Assembly: GCA_019638615.1 (NCBI GenBank)
Contig: JAHBTL010000016.1
Span: 62,001-126,000 of the forward strand
Source: Chitinophagaceae bacterium
GTDB lineage: Bacteria; Bacteroidota; Bacteroidia; Chitinophagales; Chitinophagaceae
DNA length: 64,000 bases
Direction: 5' to 3'
A program made the position numbers and the translations under genes. Below are positions 18,631 through 27,921 of this stretch, piece after piece. The notes below the pieces were generated by a model. It had not been told where the DNA came from and ran no database searches. It saw only the letters and a program-made list of their open reading frames with translations. Each line of letters opens with the position of its first letter. Within the stretch, counting starts at the first letter, position 1.

Positions 18631-21282
18631 ATGAACAACGACAGGATATGGCTGTTAATGGCGAATAAGCTTTCGGGCGAAGCTTCGAAGCAAGAGCTGG
18701 AAGAATTGGAACAACTGCTGAGAGAACACCCGGAATTATCTTATCAATATGAAAGCATCTCAGATTTTTGGGACGGTAAAACAATAATGAATGAAGAAGC
18801 AGGTACAAAAACATTTCAAAAGATTTTAGATGCGATAAAAGCGCAACAGCAACACGAGTCTTTTAAAACAAATGTTATGTTCAAAAATTATTTCAAAACT
18901 GCATGGAGAAACCTTATCAAAAACAAGATATCTTCCTATATCAATATTGGCGGACTAGCCGTAGGTATGATGGTAGCAATGCTCATTGGTCTTTGGGTCT
19001 GGGATGAATTGTCATTCAACAAATACCACAAAAATTATGACCGCATTGCCCAGGTAATGAAGTATGCTAATTATGACGACGGACCGAATGTAAATAAGAA
19101 TCTTCCTTATCCATTGACGATAGAGCTTAAAGAAAAATACACCCGGCATTTTAAGCATGTCGTGACGGCAAGGCAACAGGAAGAGTTTGACCTCTCAGCC
19201 GGCGAAAAAAAAGTTGCAAAAACAGGACAGTTCATAGATGCCGGAGCACCTGAAATGCTCAGCCTGAAAATGTTAAAAGGCAGCCGGGCAGGCCTGGAGG
19301 AACTCCATTCTATTATTCTTTCCGCTTCAACTGCCAAAGCGCTTTTTGGTGATGCTGATCCTATGGGCAAACCCATGAAAATAAATAACAGGATAGATGT
19401 AAAAGTAACAGGCGTTTTCGAAGATCTGCCACTTAATTCACAATTCCACAGTGTACAATTTTTTTCGCCTTTTGATCTGGATGCAACTGCTAACAACTGG
19501 ATAAGAGAACAGAGCTGGGACAATCAATTTCTGTTAACCTATGTTGAAATAAATACAAACACCGATTTCGAAAGCGTTTCCGCATCGATAAAAGATGCCG
19601 AGATCAGCATCACCAAAAATCTTGAAAATTATGCAAGGCAGGCGAAACGAAAACCACAGTTGTTTCTGAACCCGATGAGCCAATGGCATTTGTATTCTGA
19701 ATTTAAAAACGGCCTTCGCGAAAATGGGCCGATCCGGTTTGTGAAGCTTATTGGCAGTATTGGCGGGTTTGTCTTGCTGCTGGCCTGTATCAATTTTATG
19801 AACCTGAGTACAGCACGTGCAGAAAAAAGAGCAAAGGAAGTTGGTATCCGCAAAACCATCGGTTCTGTACGCCTGCAACTGATCGGCCAGTTTTTTAGTG
19901 AATCATTGCTGGTTGCATTATTAGCGTTTATCCTGTCCGTTTTTTTAGTGGTCATTTCTTTGCCCGGGTTCAATGTCTTAGCCACAAAGCAGCTATCTGT
20001 ACCCTGGGCTACTCCCGGGTTTTGGTTATGCAGTCTCGGATTTATCCTGCTTACAGGTTTATTGGCGGGCAGTTACCCGGCATTGTATTTATCATCCTTC
20101 AGTCCGGTCAAGGTATTGAAAGGCACATTTCGCGCAGGGCGTTTTGCTGCTATTCCCCGGAAAATATTGGTCGTAATACAATTTACTGTTTCTACAACCC
20201 TGATCATTGCCACCATTATTGTGTACAGGCAGATCAGTTTTGCAAAAGACAGGCCGGTTGGTTATGCACGAGATGGTTTGCTAATGGTACAGAAGAAATC
20301 AGATGATTTTTATGGGAAGTTTGATTTATTCAACACCGAATTAAAAAATACCGGAGTAGTTACAGCAATAGCCGAAAGCGGTGGAAAAATTACTGGTGTG
20401 TGGCAGGGCAACAACGGTTTTGACTGGAAGGGCCGCGACCCGTCCTTTGATCCCCATTTCGGCACATTGGGCGTAACCTATGAGTATGGCCAAACCGTAG
20501 GCTGGCAATTTATTGCAGGCAGGGATTTTTCAAAAGAAATAGCAAGTGATTCAACAAGTTTTGTGATCAGCGAATCGGCAGCGAAATTAATGGGCATGGA
20601 AAATCCTGTAGGTGAATTTCTAAGATGGGAGACTCCCTGGAGAAAAGGTCGCACTTACAAAATCATAGGTGTTATAAAAGATATGGTAATGGATTCCCCG
20701 TTTGAACCTATCGTACCAACGATATTCCGTGTCGAAAGCTCTCTTCCGTGGATCAATATCCGGATCAATCCCGCTGTAAGCGCCGGTGAAGCGCTCCCGA
20801 AAATAGAGGCTGTTTTTAAAAGGCTTGTTCCTTCAGCGCCGTTCGATTACAAATTTGCGGATACAGAATATGCAGCCAAATTCGCTACCGAAGAAAGAAT
20901 AGGTAAATTATCAGGACTGTTTGCTATTCTTGCCATTTTTGTTTCCTGCCTGGGTCTATTCGGACTCGCCTCTTTCGTGGCTGAACAACGCATCAAAGAA
21001 ATTGGTGTAAGAAAGGTATTGGGAGCTTCTGTTTTCGACCTGTGGGGGTTGTTATCGAAAGATTTTGTAGTGCTGGTGATCATTTCATTACTGATCGCTG
21101 CGCCCATTGCCTATTACTTTATGTACAACTGGCTGCAGAATTACCCGTATCGTGCTAAAATGTCGTGGTGGATTTTTGGTGCAACGGGTCTGGTTTCCTT
21201 ATTAATCACATTGTGTACGGTAAGCTTTCAGGCAATAAAAGCGGCGATAGCAAACCCGGTCGGCGCATTGCGAACGGAATAG
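18631..21282 (+). CDS. FtsX/MacB-type ABC permease, copy 8, with anti-sigma-like N-terminal extension
   Basis: This 883-aa permease carries 82 residues ahead of the usual MFKNYFKTAWRNL start (residue 83, nt 18877). The extension has a Leu/Glu-rich helical character with LSGEASKQELEELEQLL, which resembles the N-terminal segment of Bacteroidota FecR-type anti-sigma factors. By topology it would lie in the cytoplasm before the first membrane helix. The heptamer leader in front of 18631 supports the extended start. The rest follows the copy 2 layout with motifs RAKEVGIRKTIGSVRLQL and RIKEIGVRKVLGASVFDL, and is closest to copy 6. Whether the extension binds a sigma factor or another partner is unknown. 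Confidence 0.92.
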   Translation: MNNDRIWLLMANKLSGEASKQELEELEQLLREHPELSYQYESISDFWDGKTIMNEEAGTKTFQKILDAIKAQQQHESFKTNVMFKNYFKTAWRNLIKNKISSYINIGGLAVGMMVAMLIGLWVWDELSFNKYHKNYDRIAQVMKYANYDDGPNVNKNLPYPLTIELKEKYTRHFKHVVTARQQEEFDLSAGEKKVAKTGQFIDAGAPEMLSLKMLKGSRAGLEELHSIILSASTAKALFGDADPMGKPMKINNRIDVKVTGVFEDLPLNSQFHSVQFFSPFDLDATANNWIREQSWDNQFLLTYVEINTNTDFESVSASIKDAEISITKNLENYARQAKRKPQLFLNPMSQWHLYSEFKNGLRENGPIRFVKLIGSIGGFVLLLACINFMNLSTARAEKRAKEVGIRKTIGSVRLQLIGQFFSESLLVALLAFILSVFLVVISLPGFNVLATKQLSVPWATPGFWLCSLGFILLTGLLAGSYPALYLSSFSPVKVLKGTFRAGRFAAIPRKILVVIQFTVSTTLIIATIIVYRQISFAKDRPVGYARDGLLMVQKKSDDFYGKFDLFNTELKNTGVVTAIAESGGKITGVWQGNNGFDWKGRDPSFDPHFGTLGVTYEYGQTVGWQFIAGRDFSKEIASDSTSFVISESAAKLMGMENPVGEFLRWETPWRKGRTYKIIGVIKDMVMDSPFEPIVPTIFRVESSLPWINIRINPAVSAGEALPKIEAVFKRLVPSAPFDYKFADTEYAAKFATEERIGKLSGLFAILAIFVSCLGLFGLASFVAEQRIKEIGVRKVLGASVFDLWGLLSKDFVVLVIISLLIAAPIAYYFMYNWLQNYPYRAKMSWWIFGATGLVSLLITLCTVSFQAIKAAIANPVGALRTE

Positions 21283-21330
21283 CCCTCACCTCCGACCCCT
21301 CTCCACGCAGTGAAGAGGGGTACCCAAACT
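21283..21330. repeat. REP-like hairpin abutting the stop codon of copy 8
   Basis: CCCTCACC follows the TAG directly, as after copies 1 and 2. The hairpin has arms CCCCTCTCCAC (21296-21306) and GTGAAGAGGGG (21310-21320) with one mismatch. The remainder of the gap has degenerate AATGTGGAAATGTG repeats and a partial REP-like element near 21443-21480. Confidence 0.8.
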
Positions 21331-21510
21331 CTTAACGGATTGAAAAATAGTAAGAGCGGCAATCCGGGAATTGAAAGAAGGTGATAATACAGAAAGTGTG
21401 TGAATGTGGAAATGTGTGAATTGAGAACACCATGTTCGGATATGTTGTAAGGAGAGGGAGAAGGAGGGTGAGGCTGATGTGGTAGAACCAAAGTTTGGAA
21501 TACTAATCAC

Positions 21511-21577
21511 TGCTGACGGTTGAAAGCTGAAAGCTGATTGCTGATAGCTCAAAGCCGACAGCTCAAAGCTCACAACT
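21511..21577 (+). repeat. Heptamer tract abutting the start codon of permease copy 9
   Basis: Nine heptamers (TGCTGAC, GGTTGAA, AGCTGAA, AGCTGAT, TGCTGAT, AGCTCAA, AGCCGAC, AGCTCAA, AGCTCAC) are followed by AACT and ATG 21578. The number and register match the tract before copy 6. Confidence 0.9.
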
Positions 21578-24007
21578 ATGTTTAAAAATCATTTCAAAAC
21601 AGCGGTAAGAAATTTTTTGAGACGGAAGGATTATTTTATGCTCAATATGATTGGTCTGTCCGTTGGCATTACATGCTGGCTGCTTATCCTGCAATATGTT
21701 TCTTATGAAAAAGGATATGATGCATTTCCCAAAGCTGACCGGATTGCACGGTTAACGCTTGACAACTACCAGCAGGGAAAGCTCGATTGGCAGTCGGCTG
21801 CCGTTTATCCTGCTTTTGGCCCCAACATGAAAAAAGATTTTCCCGAAGTGGAAAATTATTGCCGCCTGGCTGCAACCGAATTATTGTTATCGAATGATGA
21901 GCATAATATCAGGGCCAATGAAAGCAAAGGTTATTATGCAGACCCATCTTTTCTTTCCATGTTTGATATTCGTATGCTGAAAGGCAATCCGCAGACCGCA
22001 TTAGATGGATTAGATAAGATTATGCTGTCGGAAGATCTGGCAAAGAAATATTTCGGGGATGCAAACCCTCTGGGCAAAACACTTGTGTACCGCGCACCTT
22101 TTACTACAAAAATTTTTGAAGTCAGTGGCGTATTTACCCCGCCTTCGCATGCACATCTCGTTATCAATTACCTTATATCCTATCCCACAATAGGAAGCTT
22201 CAGACGGCAATTCGGCGACCTGAGCAGTCCCGAAGAAACCAGTTGGGGATGGTACCAGTTTTATACATACCTGTTAATGAAACCAGGAATAGATTTAAAA
22301 AAATTAGAAGAAAAGTTTCCCGCTTTCTGCGACCGTTACATCAATCATCTTGACTGGAAGAAGGCCGGAGGCATAAAAAACGAAGTGCATTTAATGCCCT
22401 TAAAAAATATACATCTTCATTCTCATTATATGCAGGAAGCGGAGATCAATGGCAATGAGCAATCCGTATCATTTTTATTCCTGGTCAGCTTTTTTATTAT
22501 AGGCATCGCATGGGTGAATTATGTCAATCTTTCTACTGCAAGATCGCTGGAACGTGCAAAAGAGGTCGGGGTAAGAAAAGTAGCAGGCGCTACGCGTTCT
22601 TCCCTGGTCGTACAGTTTCTTATTGAAGGCATTTTGCTTAACTTAATTGCTTTTGCTGTTGCATTATCCGTAGCGTCCTTTATTGCTCCCGGCTTCAGCA
22701 AATTAACAGGTAATATTTTGCCAACAACTTTTCGTCTGACAAACCAATACCGGGTGCTGGCAGGTGGTATTTTGCTCGCGGGAACGCTTCTTTCAGCCGT
22801 TTACCCGGCCTTTGTTTTATCAGCATTTAAGCCGGCTACTGTATTGAAAGGGTTGTTTAAAAACAGCGCGGGAGGCTTACTGTTGCGCAAAGCACTCATT
22901 GTTGTTCAGTTTACCGCTTCTATTGTACTGATTGCCGGAACCATCATTGTTTACAAGCAGCTAAGATATATGCGTTCACAACCATTGAACGTAAATATTA
23001 AGCAAACTGTGGTGCTTGAAGGAGCAGGTTCACCAAAAGATTCCGTTTACCAGCAGGCGTTTCAGCCGTTTAAAAACGCCGTGCTTCAGTTGCCGGGTGT
23101 TAAAAGCGTTACCGCATCTACAAGCGTTATGGGCAGGGAGAATTTTTGGGCAAACAATATTCCCCGCTCCGGAACTTCCAACTCTAATCCTGTTACACTT
23201 TATTACCTGGGTGTAGATTACGATTTTATTCCTTCTTATGAGATAAAGGTTGTAGCGGGCAGAAATTTTTCGAAGCACTTTCCTTCAGACAGCAATGCTG
23301 CATTGTTAAATGAAACCGCAGTGCGTATGTTAGGATTTAACGATCCAAAGCAAGTGATCAATCAGAAGATCGGGAGCGGGATCACGATTATTGGTGTAGT
23401 GCAGGATTACCATACAGAAGCGCTGCACAAAGCTATTGACCCGCAATTGATCATTTTACGTACAAATGCGCGTAATGTTTATTCCGTGAAAATAGAAACG
23501 GCTAATGTAGCCAATACCCTGGCAGATATCCGCACAAAATGGAATGCTAATTTTCCTGCAGACCCGTTCAGTTATTATTTTTTGGATGAGGCATTTGATA
23601 AGCAATATAAAGCGGATAAGCAGTTTGGTGCGGCCTTCGGGTTTTTTTCATGCATCGCGATCGTTATTGCATGCCTGGGCTTACTGGGATTATCAGCCTA
23701 CAGTGTTTTGCAGCGGGCGAAAGAAATAGGTATCCGCAAAGTATTTGGCGCTTCAACGGAGAATATAGTTCGACTGCTTTCAAAAGATTTTGTAAAGCTT
23801 GTGCTTATTGCTTTTATAATGGCTATACCTGTAGCATGGTGGGTAATGCAAAGCTGGTTACAGCAGTTTGCCTATCATATAAAAATAAGCTGGTTTGTAT
23901 TTGTAATTGCAGGCGCTACGGCATTGTTGATTGCATTGATAACAATAAGTTTTCAGGCAATAAGAGCGGCGGTAGCAAACCCGGTCGCAGCATTACGAAG
24001 CGAATAG
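21578..24007 (+). CDS. FtsX/MacB-type ABC permease, copy 9
   Basis: This 809-aa permease begins MFKNHFKTAVRNFLRRK. With copy 10 it forms a sub-group: the first FtsX helix reads AWVNYVNLSTA instead of the usual AC(I/F)NF(I/M)NL. Motifs are RAKEVGVRKVAGATRSSL and RAKEIGIRKVFGAS, followed by LLSKDF. The end ANPVAALRSE overlaps a stop-spanning palindrome. Layout as in copy 2; cargo unknown. Confidence 0.93.
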   Translation: MFKNHFKTAVRNFLRRKDYFMLNMIGLSVGITCWLLILQYVSYEKGYDAFPKADRIARLTLDNYQQGKLDWQSAAVYPAFGPNMKKDFPEVENYCRLAATELLLSNDEHNIRANESKGYYADPSFLSMFDIRMLKGNPQTALDGLDKIMLSEDLAKKYFGDANPLGKTLVYRAPFTTKIFEVSGVFTPPSHAHLVINYLISYPTIGSFRRQFGDLSSPEETSWGWYQFYTYLLMKPGIDLKKLEEKFPAFCDRYINHLDWKKAGGIKNEVHLMPLKNIHLHSHYMQEAEINGNEQSVSFLFLVSFFIIGIAWVNYVNLSTARSLERAKEVGVRKVAGATRSSLVVQFLIEGILLNLIAFAVALSVASFIAPGFSKLTGNILPTTFRLTNQYRVLAGGILLAGTLLSAVYPAFVLSAFKPATVLKGLFKNSAGGLLLRKALIVVQFTASIVLIAGTIIVYKQLRYMRSQPLNVNIKQTVVLEGAGSPKDSVYQQAFQPFKNAVLQLPGVKSVTASTSVMGRENFWANNIPRSGTSNSNPVTLYYLGVDYDFIPSYEIKVVAGRNFSKHFPSDSNAALLNETAVRMLGFNDPKQVINQKIGSGITIIGVVQDYHTEALHKAIDPQLIILRTNARNVYSVKIETANVANTLADIRTKWNANFPADPFSYYFLDEAFDKQYKADKQFGAAFGFFSCIAIVIACLGLLGLSAYSVLQRAKEIGIRKVFGASTENIVRLLSKDFVKLVLIAFIMAIPVAWWVMQSWLQQFAYHIKISWFVFVIAGATALLIALITISFQAIRAAVANPVAALRSE

Positions 24008-24041
24008 CGAAGTAATGCGGAGACTTCGATGCATATCGGAG
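23990..24041. repeat. Stop-spanning palindrome plus second hairpin
   Basis: Arms GCATTAC (23990-23996) and GTAATGC (24012-24018) pair perfectly around the copy 9 stop codon. A second dyad follows, CTTCGAT (24024-24030), GCAT loop, ATCGGAG (24035-24041), with one G-U pair. Confidence 0.82.
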
Positions 24042-24134
24042 TAAAGAGTTTGAGAACGGAACAATTTGAAAATATAAAAATAAAGGCGATCTAAGCATGA
24101 TAAAAAGTGTCAGACCAGAAATTAAGTAAATAAC

Positions 24135-24187
24135 CGCTGAAAGCTGATTGCAGACAATCCTAAGCCGACAGCTCAAAACTTACAATT
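24135..24187 (+). repeat. Heptamer tract abutting the start codon of permease copy 10
   Basis: Seven heptamers, more degenerate than in copies 6 and 9 (CGCTGAA, AGCTGAT, TGCAGAC, AATCCTA, AGCCGAC, AGCTCAA, AACTTAC), are followed by AATT and ATG 24188. Confidence 0.8.
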
Positions 24188-26686
24188 ATGCTCAAAAGCT
24201 ATTTCAAAACCGCATGGCGGAACCTGGTAAGGAATAAAATTTATTCCGGTATCAATATTTTCGGGCTGGCGCTTGGCATGGCGGCTTGCTTTTTTATATT
24301 CCAGTATGTGGCTTTTGAATCAGGTTATGACCGGTTCCATGCCAATGCACCAAACATATATCGTGTTCCCATTTCCTACTCCGGAAGTTTTGCTGATAAC
24401 GGAACCTTTGTTACCAATCATCCTGCCCTGGGGCCGGCATTGAAAAGGGATTTCCCCGAAGTGACAGATTATGTAAGGATAGTGAACTTTGCTACTTTTT
24501 TTAAATCGAATTACATGGCTTATGAGGAAGAGGGGAGTAAGGGAATTAAGACGTTTTATGAAACCAATATTTATTTTGTTGATCCCTCCTTTTTTAATGT
24601 ATTCTCTTTTCCTTTGGTTCGCGGTGACAGAAACACCTGCCTGAAGGACCCCAATACTGTTGTGATCTCCGAATCGGTGGCAAAAAAATATTTTGGGGAT
24701 AAAGACCCTTTAAACAAAACGCTCATTGGTAATGGATCGTTTCCCTCAAAAGTTACAGGCGTTTTTGCCGATCCGCCGGAAAATTCACATATAAAGTTCG
24801 ATATACTGTTTCATTTTGATGGATGGGGAAACAACGAAAACTGGACCTGGCCGGAATGGTACACCTATGTATTGCTTGCGCCGGGCACGGATACCAAAAA
24901 AATGGAAGCAAAATTCCCCGCTTTCATTGATAAATACCTTGGCAATATCATGAAAGAACTCAACTTTGGATCTTCATTTCACCTGCAGCCGTTAACCGGT
25001 ATCCACCTTACCTCTCACTTTAAAAAAGAAGCCGAAATAAACGGCAGTGAACAGGAAGTGTTTTTCCTTTCCGTTATAGGTGTGTTCATTTTGCTGATCG
25101 CCTGGACGAACTATATTAATCTTTCTACCGCCAAATCAATGGAAAGGGCCAAAGAAGTAGGTATCCGGAAAGTATCCGGAGCCATGAAAAAACAACTGAT
25201 GATACAATTCCTGCTGGAGTCATTCATCATCAATGTAATGGCGTTATTTGTTACTGTTATAATCATTTTTTTCACCCTGCCCTGGTTTAACCGGCTCGTT
25301 GGCAAAAATATCAGTGAGGGATTTTTCACACAAGGCATGGGTAGCCATCCATCCTTCTGGTTATATACTTTAGCAACTTTTCTCCTCGGCGCCATCCTGG
25401 TAGGGGCTTATCCCGCGTTTATATTATCCTCCTTCAACCCTGTAAAGGTGTTGAAAGGGTTGATCATAAAATCAAATACAAACCTGTCGCTCAGGCGTGT
25501 GCTGCTTTCTTTTCAATTCTTTCTTTCCATCATGCTGATTGCCGCCACACTGGTTGTATTCAGCCAACTGAACTTTATGCGAAAGGGTGATCTCGGTTAT
25601 AAGACAAATCAGACACTGGTTATTAAACTGCCTACCGGGCTTGATTCAACAAATGCATCAAAACTGAATTATTTTAAGCATGAGGTATTAAGAGCGCCTT
25701 CTGTAATAAATACGGTGTATACTTCAGAAGTGCCCGGCCGGGCTATTGCTGATCGTAACACTGTAAGAAAAAGCAGCCAGGACAAGCAAAACAATATCAA
25801 TACCTATTTTATAAGCATTGACCATGATTTTTTAAATACCTACCAGGTACCGCTGATAGAAGGAAGTGGTTTTTCGCCTGCGGACAGCTCAGGAATTTAT
25901 AATTTGTATACGCCGGGGATATATGGAAAGGACATGGATGTAAAGATTTTGGTAAACGAAGCGCTTGCAAAAGGTTTGGGATACAAATCTGCAAACGAAG
26001 CGCTGAATCAAAGGATCATATTTAGCTTTGGAGGAGGAGAATACTATGCTACTGTTAAAGGAGTGGTTAAGAATTTTCACCAACGTTCACTGAAAGAAGC
26101 ATACGATCCGATTTTGTTTTATTATCCGAATTATTCCAACATCCTGTCCTGGAATTATGCATCGGTCGGCGTGAATACAACTGATATTAATAAAAACCTT
26201 TCGGGTATAGAATCGGTGTTTAAAAAGGCATTTCCCGGAAAGCCGTTTGAATCGTTTTTTCTCGATGATTATTTTGCCAGCCAGTATAAAGCAGATCAGC
26301 GTTTGGGCAATGTATTTGGATTATTTGCTTCACTGGCAATTGTTGTTGCGTGCCTCGGATTACTCGGGCTTTCAGCTTTCATAATAAAGTTGCGTACCAA
26401 AGAGATCGGCATCCGTAAAGTACTGGGTGCGCCGGTGTCCAGTGTGTTGCTGCTTGTTTCAAAAGATTTTATCAAACTGGTTTGCCTGGCGTCTGCCATA
26501 GCTGTGCCGGTTATTTACTGGGCAGCGAATGAATGGCTGAAGAATTACGCATTCCATATCAGGTTAAGCTGGTTTATGTTTGTTGTACCACCTGTAGTAT
26601 TGCTTTTATTAACCTTGTTTACTATTTGTTTGCAAAGTATCAAAGCAGCAATGGCTAACCCGGTGAAGTCACTCCGAACAGAATGA
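24188..26686 (+). CDS. FtsX/MacB-type ABC permease, copy 10
   Basis: This 832-aa permease begins MLKSYFKTAWRNLVRNK. It shares the AWxNYxNL first FtsX helix with copy 9. Motifs are RAKEVGIRKVSGAMKKQL and RTKEIGIRKVLGAPVSSV, the latter with a proline where other copies have S or T, followed by LVSKDF. The periplasmic domains are slightly longer than in the other copies. The C-terminus is ANPVKSLRTE. A hairpin, ATCCCGAT-GTAT-ATTGGGAT (26691-26710), lies 5 bp after the stop. Cargo unknown. Confidence 0.93.
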   Translation: MLKSYFKTAWRNLVRNKIYSGINIFGLALGMAACFFIFQYVAFESGYDRFHANAPNIYRVPISYSGSFADNGTFVTNHPALGPALKRDFPEVTDYVRIVNFATFFKSNYMAYEEEGSKGIKTFYETNIYFVDPSFFNVFSFPLVRGDRNTCLKDPNTVVISESVAKKYFGDKDPLNKTLIGNGSFPSKVTGVFADPPENSHIKFDILFHFDGWGNNENWTWPEWYTYVLLAPGTDTKKMEAKFPAFIDKYLGNIMKELNFGSSFHLQPLTGIHLTSHFKKEAEINGSEQEVFFLSVIGVFILLIAWTNYINLSTAKSMERAKEVGIRKVSGAMKKQLMIQFLLESFIINVMALFVTVIIIFFTLPWFNRLVGKNISEGFFTQGMGSHPSFWLYTLATFLLGAILVGAYPAFILSSFNPVKVLKGLIIKSNTNLSLRRVLLSFQFFLSIMLIAATLVVFSQLNFMRKGDLGYKTNQTLVIKLPTGLDSTNASKLNYFKHEVLRAPSVINTVYTSEVPGRAIADRNTVRKSSQDKQNNINTYFISIDHDFLNTYQVPLIEGSGFSPADSSGIYNLYTPGIYGKDMDVKILVNEALAKGLGYKSANEALNQRIIFSFGGGEYYATVKGVVKNFHQRSLKEAYDPILFYYPNYSNILSWNYASVGVNTTDINKNLSGIESVFKKAFPGKPFESFFLDDYFASQYKADQRLGNVFGLFASLAIVVACLGLLGLSAFIIKLRTKEIGIRKVLGAPVSSVLLLVSKDFIKLVCLASAIAVPVIYWAANEWLKNYAFHIRLSWFMFVVPPVVLLLLTLFTICLQSIKAAMANPVKSLRTE

Positions 26687-26690
26687 CGGA

Positions 26691-26710
26691 ATCCCGATGT
26701 ATATTGGGAT
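26691..26710. repeat. Hairpin of the CCCGAT-GTAT-ATCGGG family
   Basis: The 8-bp arms ATCCCGAT and ATTGGGAT (one G-U pair) enclose a GTAT loop directly after copy 10. The same loop and arms appear downstream of copy 6. It could act as a weak terminator or be a REP-type repeat; there is no clear T-tract. Confidence 0.65.
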
Positions 26711-26893
26711 GAAGAGCTTGAGGACTGAGTGAAACAATTTGAAAATTTGAAAAATGTACTGACTTGAAAAATGGGAAAGAAGGTGAGGCTGATAATGTAG
26801 GAATGTGAAAATAAAGGGAATTTGAAAATGTAATCCCTCCCTGGCGGGCTGAAAATAGAAACCCCGGAGCATCAAAATAATCTTAAATTTCAA

Positions 26894-27921
26894 ATGATAA
26901 AAAACTATTTTAAAATCGCGGTAAGACATATTACCAGGCATAAGCTGTTCTCCATTATAAATATCTTTTGTCTTGCTATAGGCATTACATTTACCATGCT
27001 GATTGGTGAATATATTTTACATGAAAAGCAGGTGAATGCCGGCATCCGTAATGTTGACAGGCAATACCTTATTAAAAGCAACTGGAAGCTGAAAGAAATG
27101 GGTTTGGATATTACAACACTGGGCCCCCTGCCGCTAACGCTGTATAAAGAATATCCTTCTCTTGTTGCAAATTATTACAGGTATAATCCGGTAACGAATG
27201 TTGTTTCCGCAGGTGATAAGCATTAGGCATCAATATTGAAAATGCACAAGGGCAACAGGTAAAAGTTCCGTCGTTCAACAATGCAGTTTTTACTGTGGCG
27301 GGCGTGGTTAAGGACTTTAATTATTCAAGTATGCATGATAAAATAGAGCCGCTGGCTTTTATGCATACTAAAGATGCACAATCGTATCGTTTCCTCACCT
27401 TTAAACTGAATACGCAAAACTTAAGCAGGACAATTGAAGCTATAAAAGAAAAATGGTCGGCCTTATCGCCCGGTGCGCCATTTGACTACTTTTTTATGGA
27501 TGATAAATTTCAGAAGCTATATCAATCCGAGCTGCAGCTAAAAAAGGCTACTCAAACAACAACCTTGCTAAATCTCCTGATTGTATTTATGGGAATATTT
27601 GGTGTTGTAGCATTTACTTTGATTAAGAGAAATAAAGAAATAGCCTTGCGCAAGGTGATGGGAGCATCGGTAAAAAATATAATTACTCTTTTTATTAAAG
27701 ATTATGCATGGTTGATACTGATCGCAAACAGTATAGCCTGGCCCCTGGCCTATTATGCTACAGAATACTGGTTGCAAAATTTTGCTTACCGCATACCACA
27801 GCATATTGGTACATATTTATTTGTAATGCTGTTTGTATTCATTACAGCCGTTATATTTATTATGGCCCAATGCCTTAAAGCAGCAGTGAGCAGTCCGGTG
27901 AAAGTGTTGCGAACAGAATGA
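26894..27921 (+). pseudogene. FtsX/MacB-type ABC permease, copy 11, internally deleted
   Basis: An intact start (MIKNYFKIAVRHITRHK) runs 110 codons to a stop at 27226, ending in VSAGDKH inside the first periplasmic domain. From about 27220 a different frame continues (ALGINIENAQGQQ, then VAGVVKDFNY at 27295) through the second FtsX block (RNKEIALRKVMGASVKNI) to SSPVKVLRTE. Compared with the other copies about 1.4 kb is missing, covering the rest of the first periplasmic domain, the whole first FtsX block and most of the second periplasmic domain, and the junction changes frame. The 3' part (627 bp) could be translated from a GTG but would lack the family's first half. No heptamer tract precedes it. 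Confidence 0.9.

Noticed and set aside
27295-27921. Independent single-FtsX-block permease gene
   Set aside because: It begins mid-domain with a GTG, and the preceding frame and gene order show it is the 3' part of deleted copy 11.
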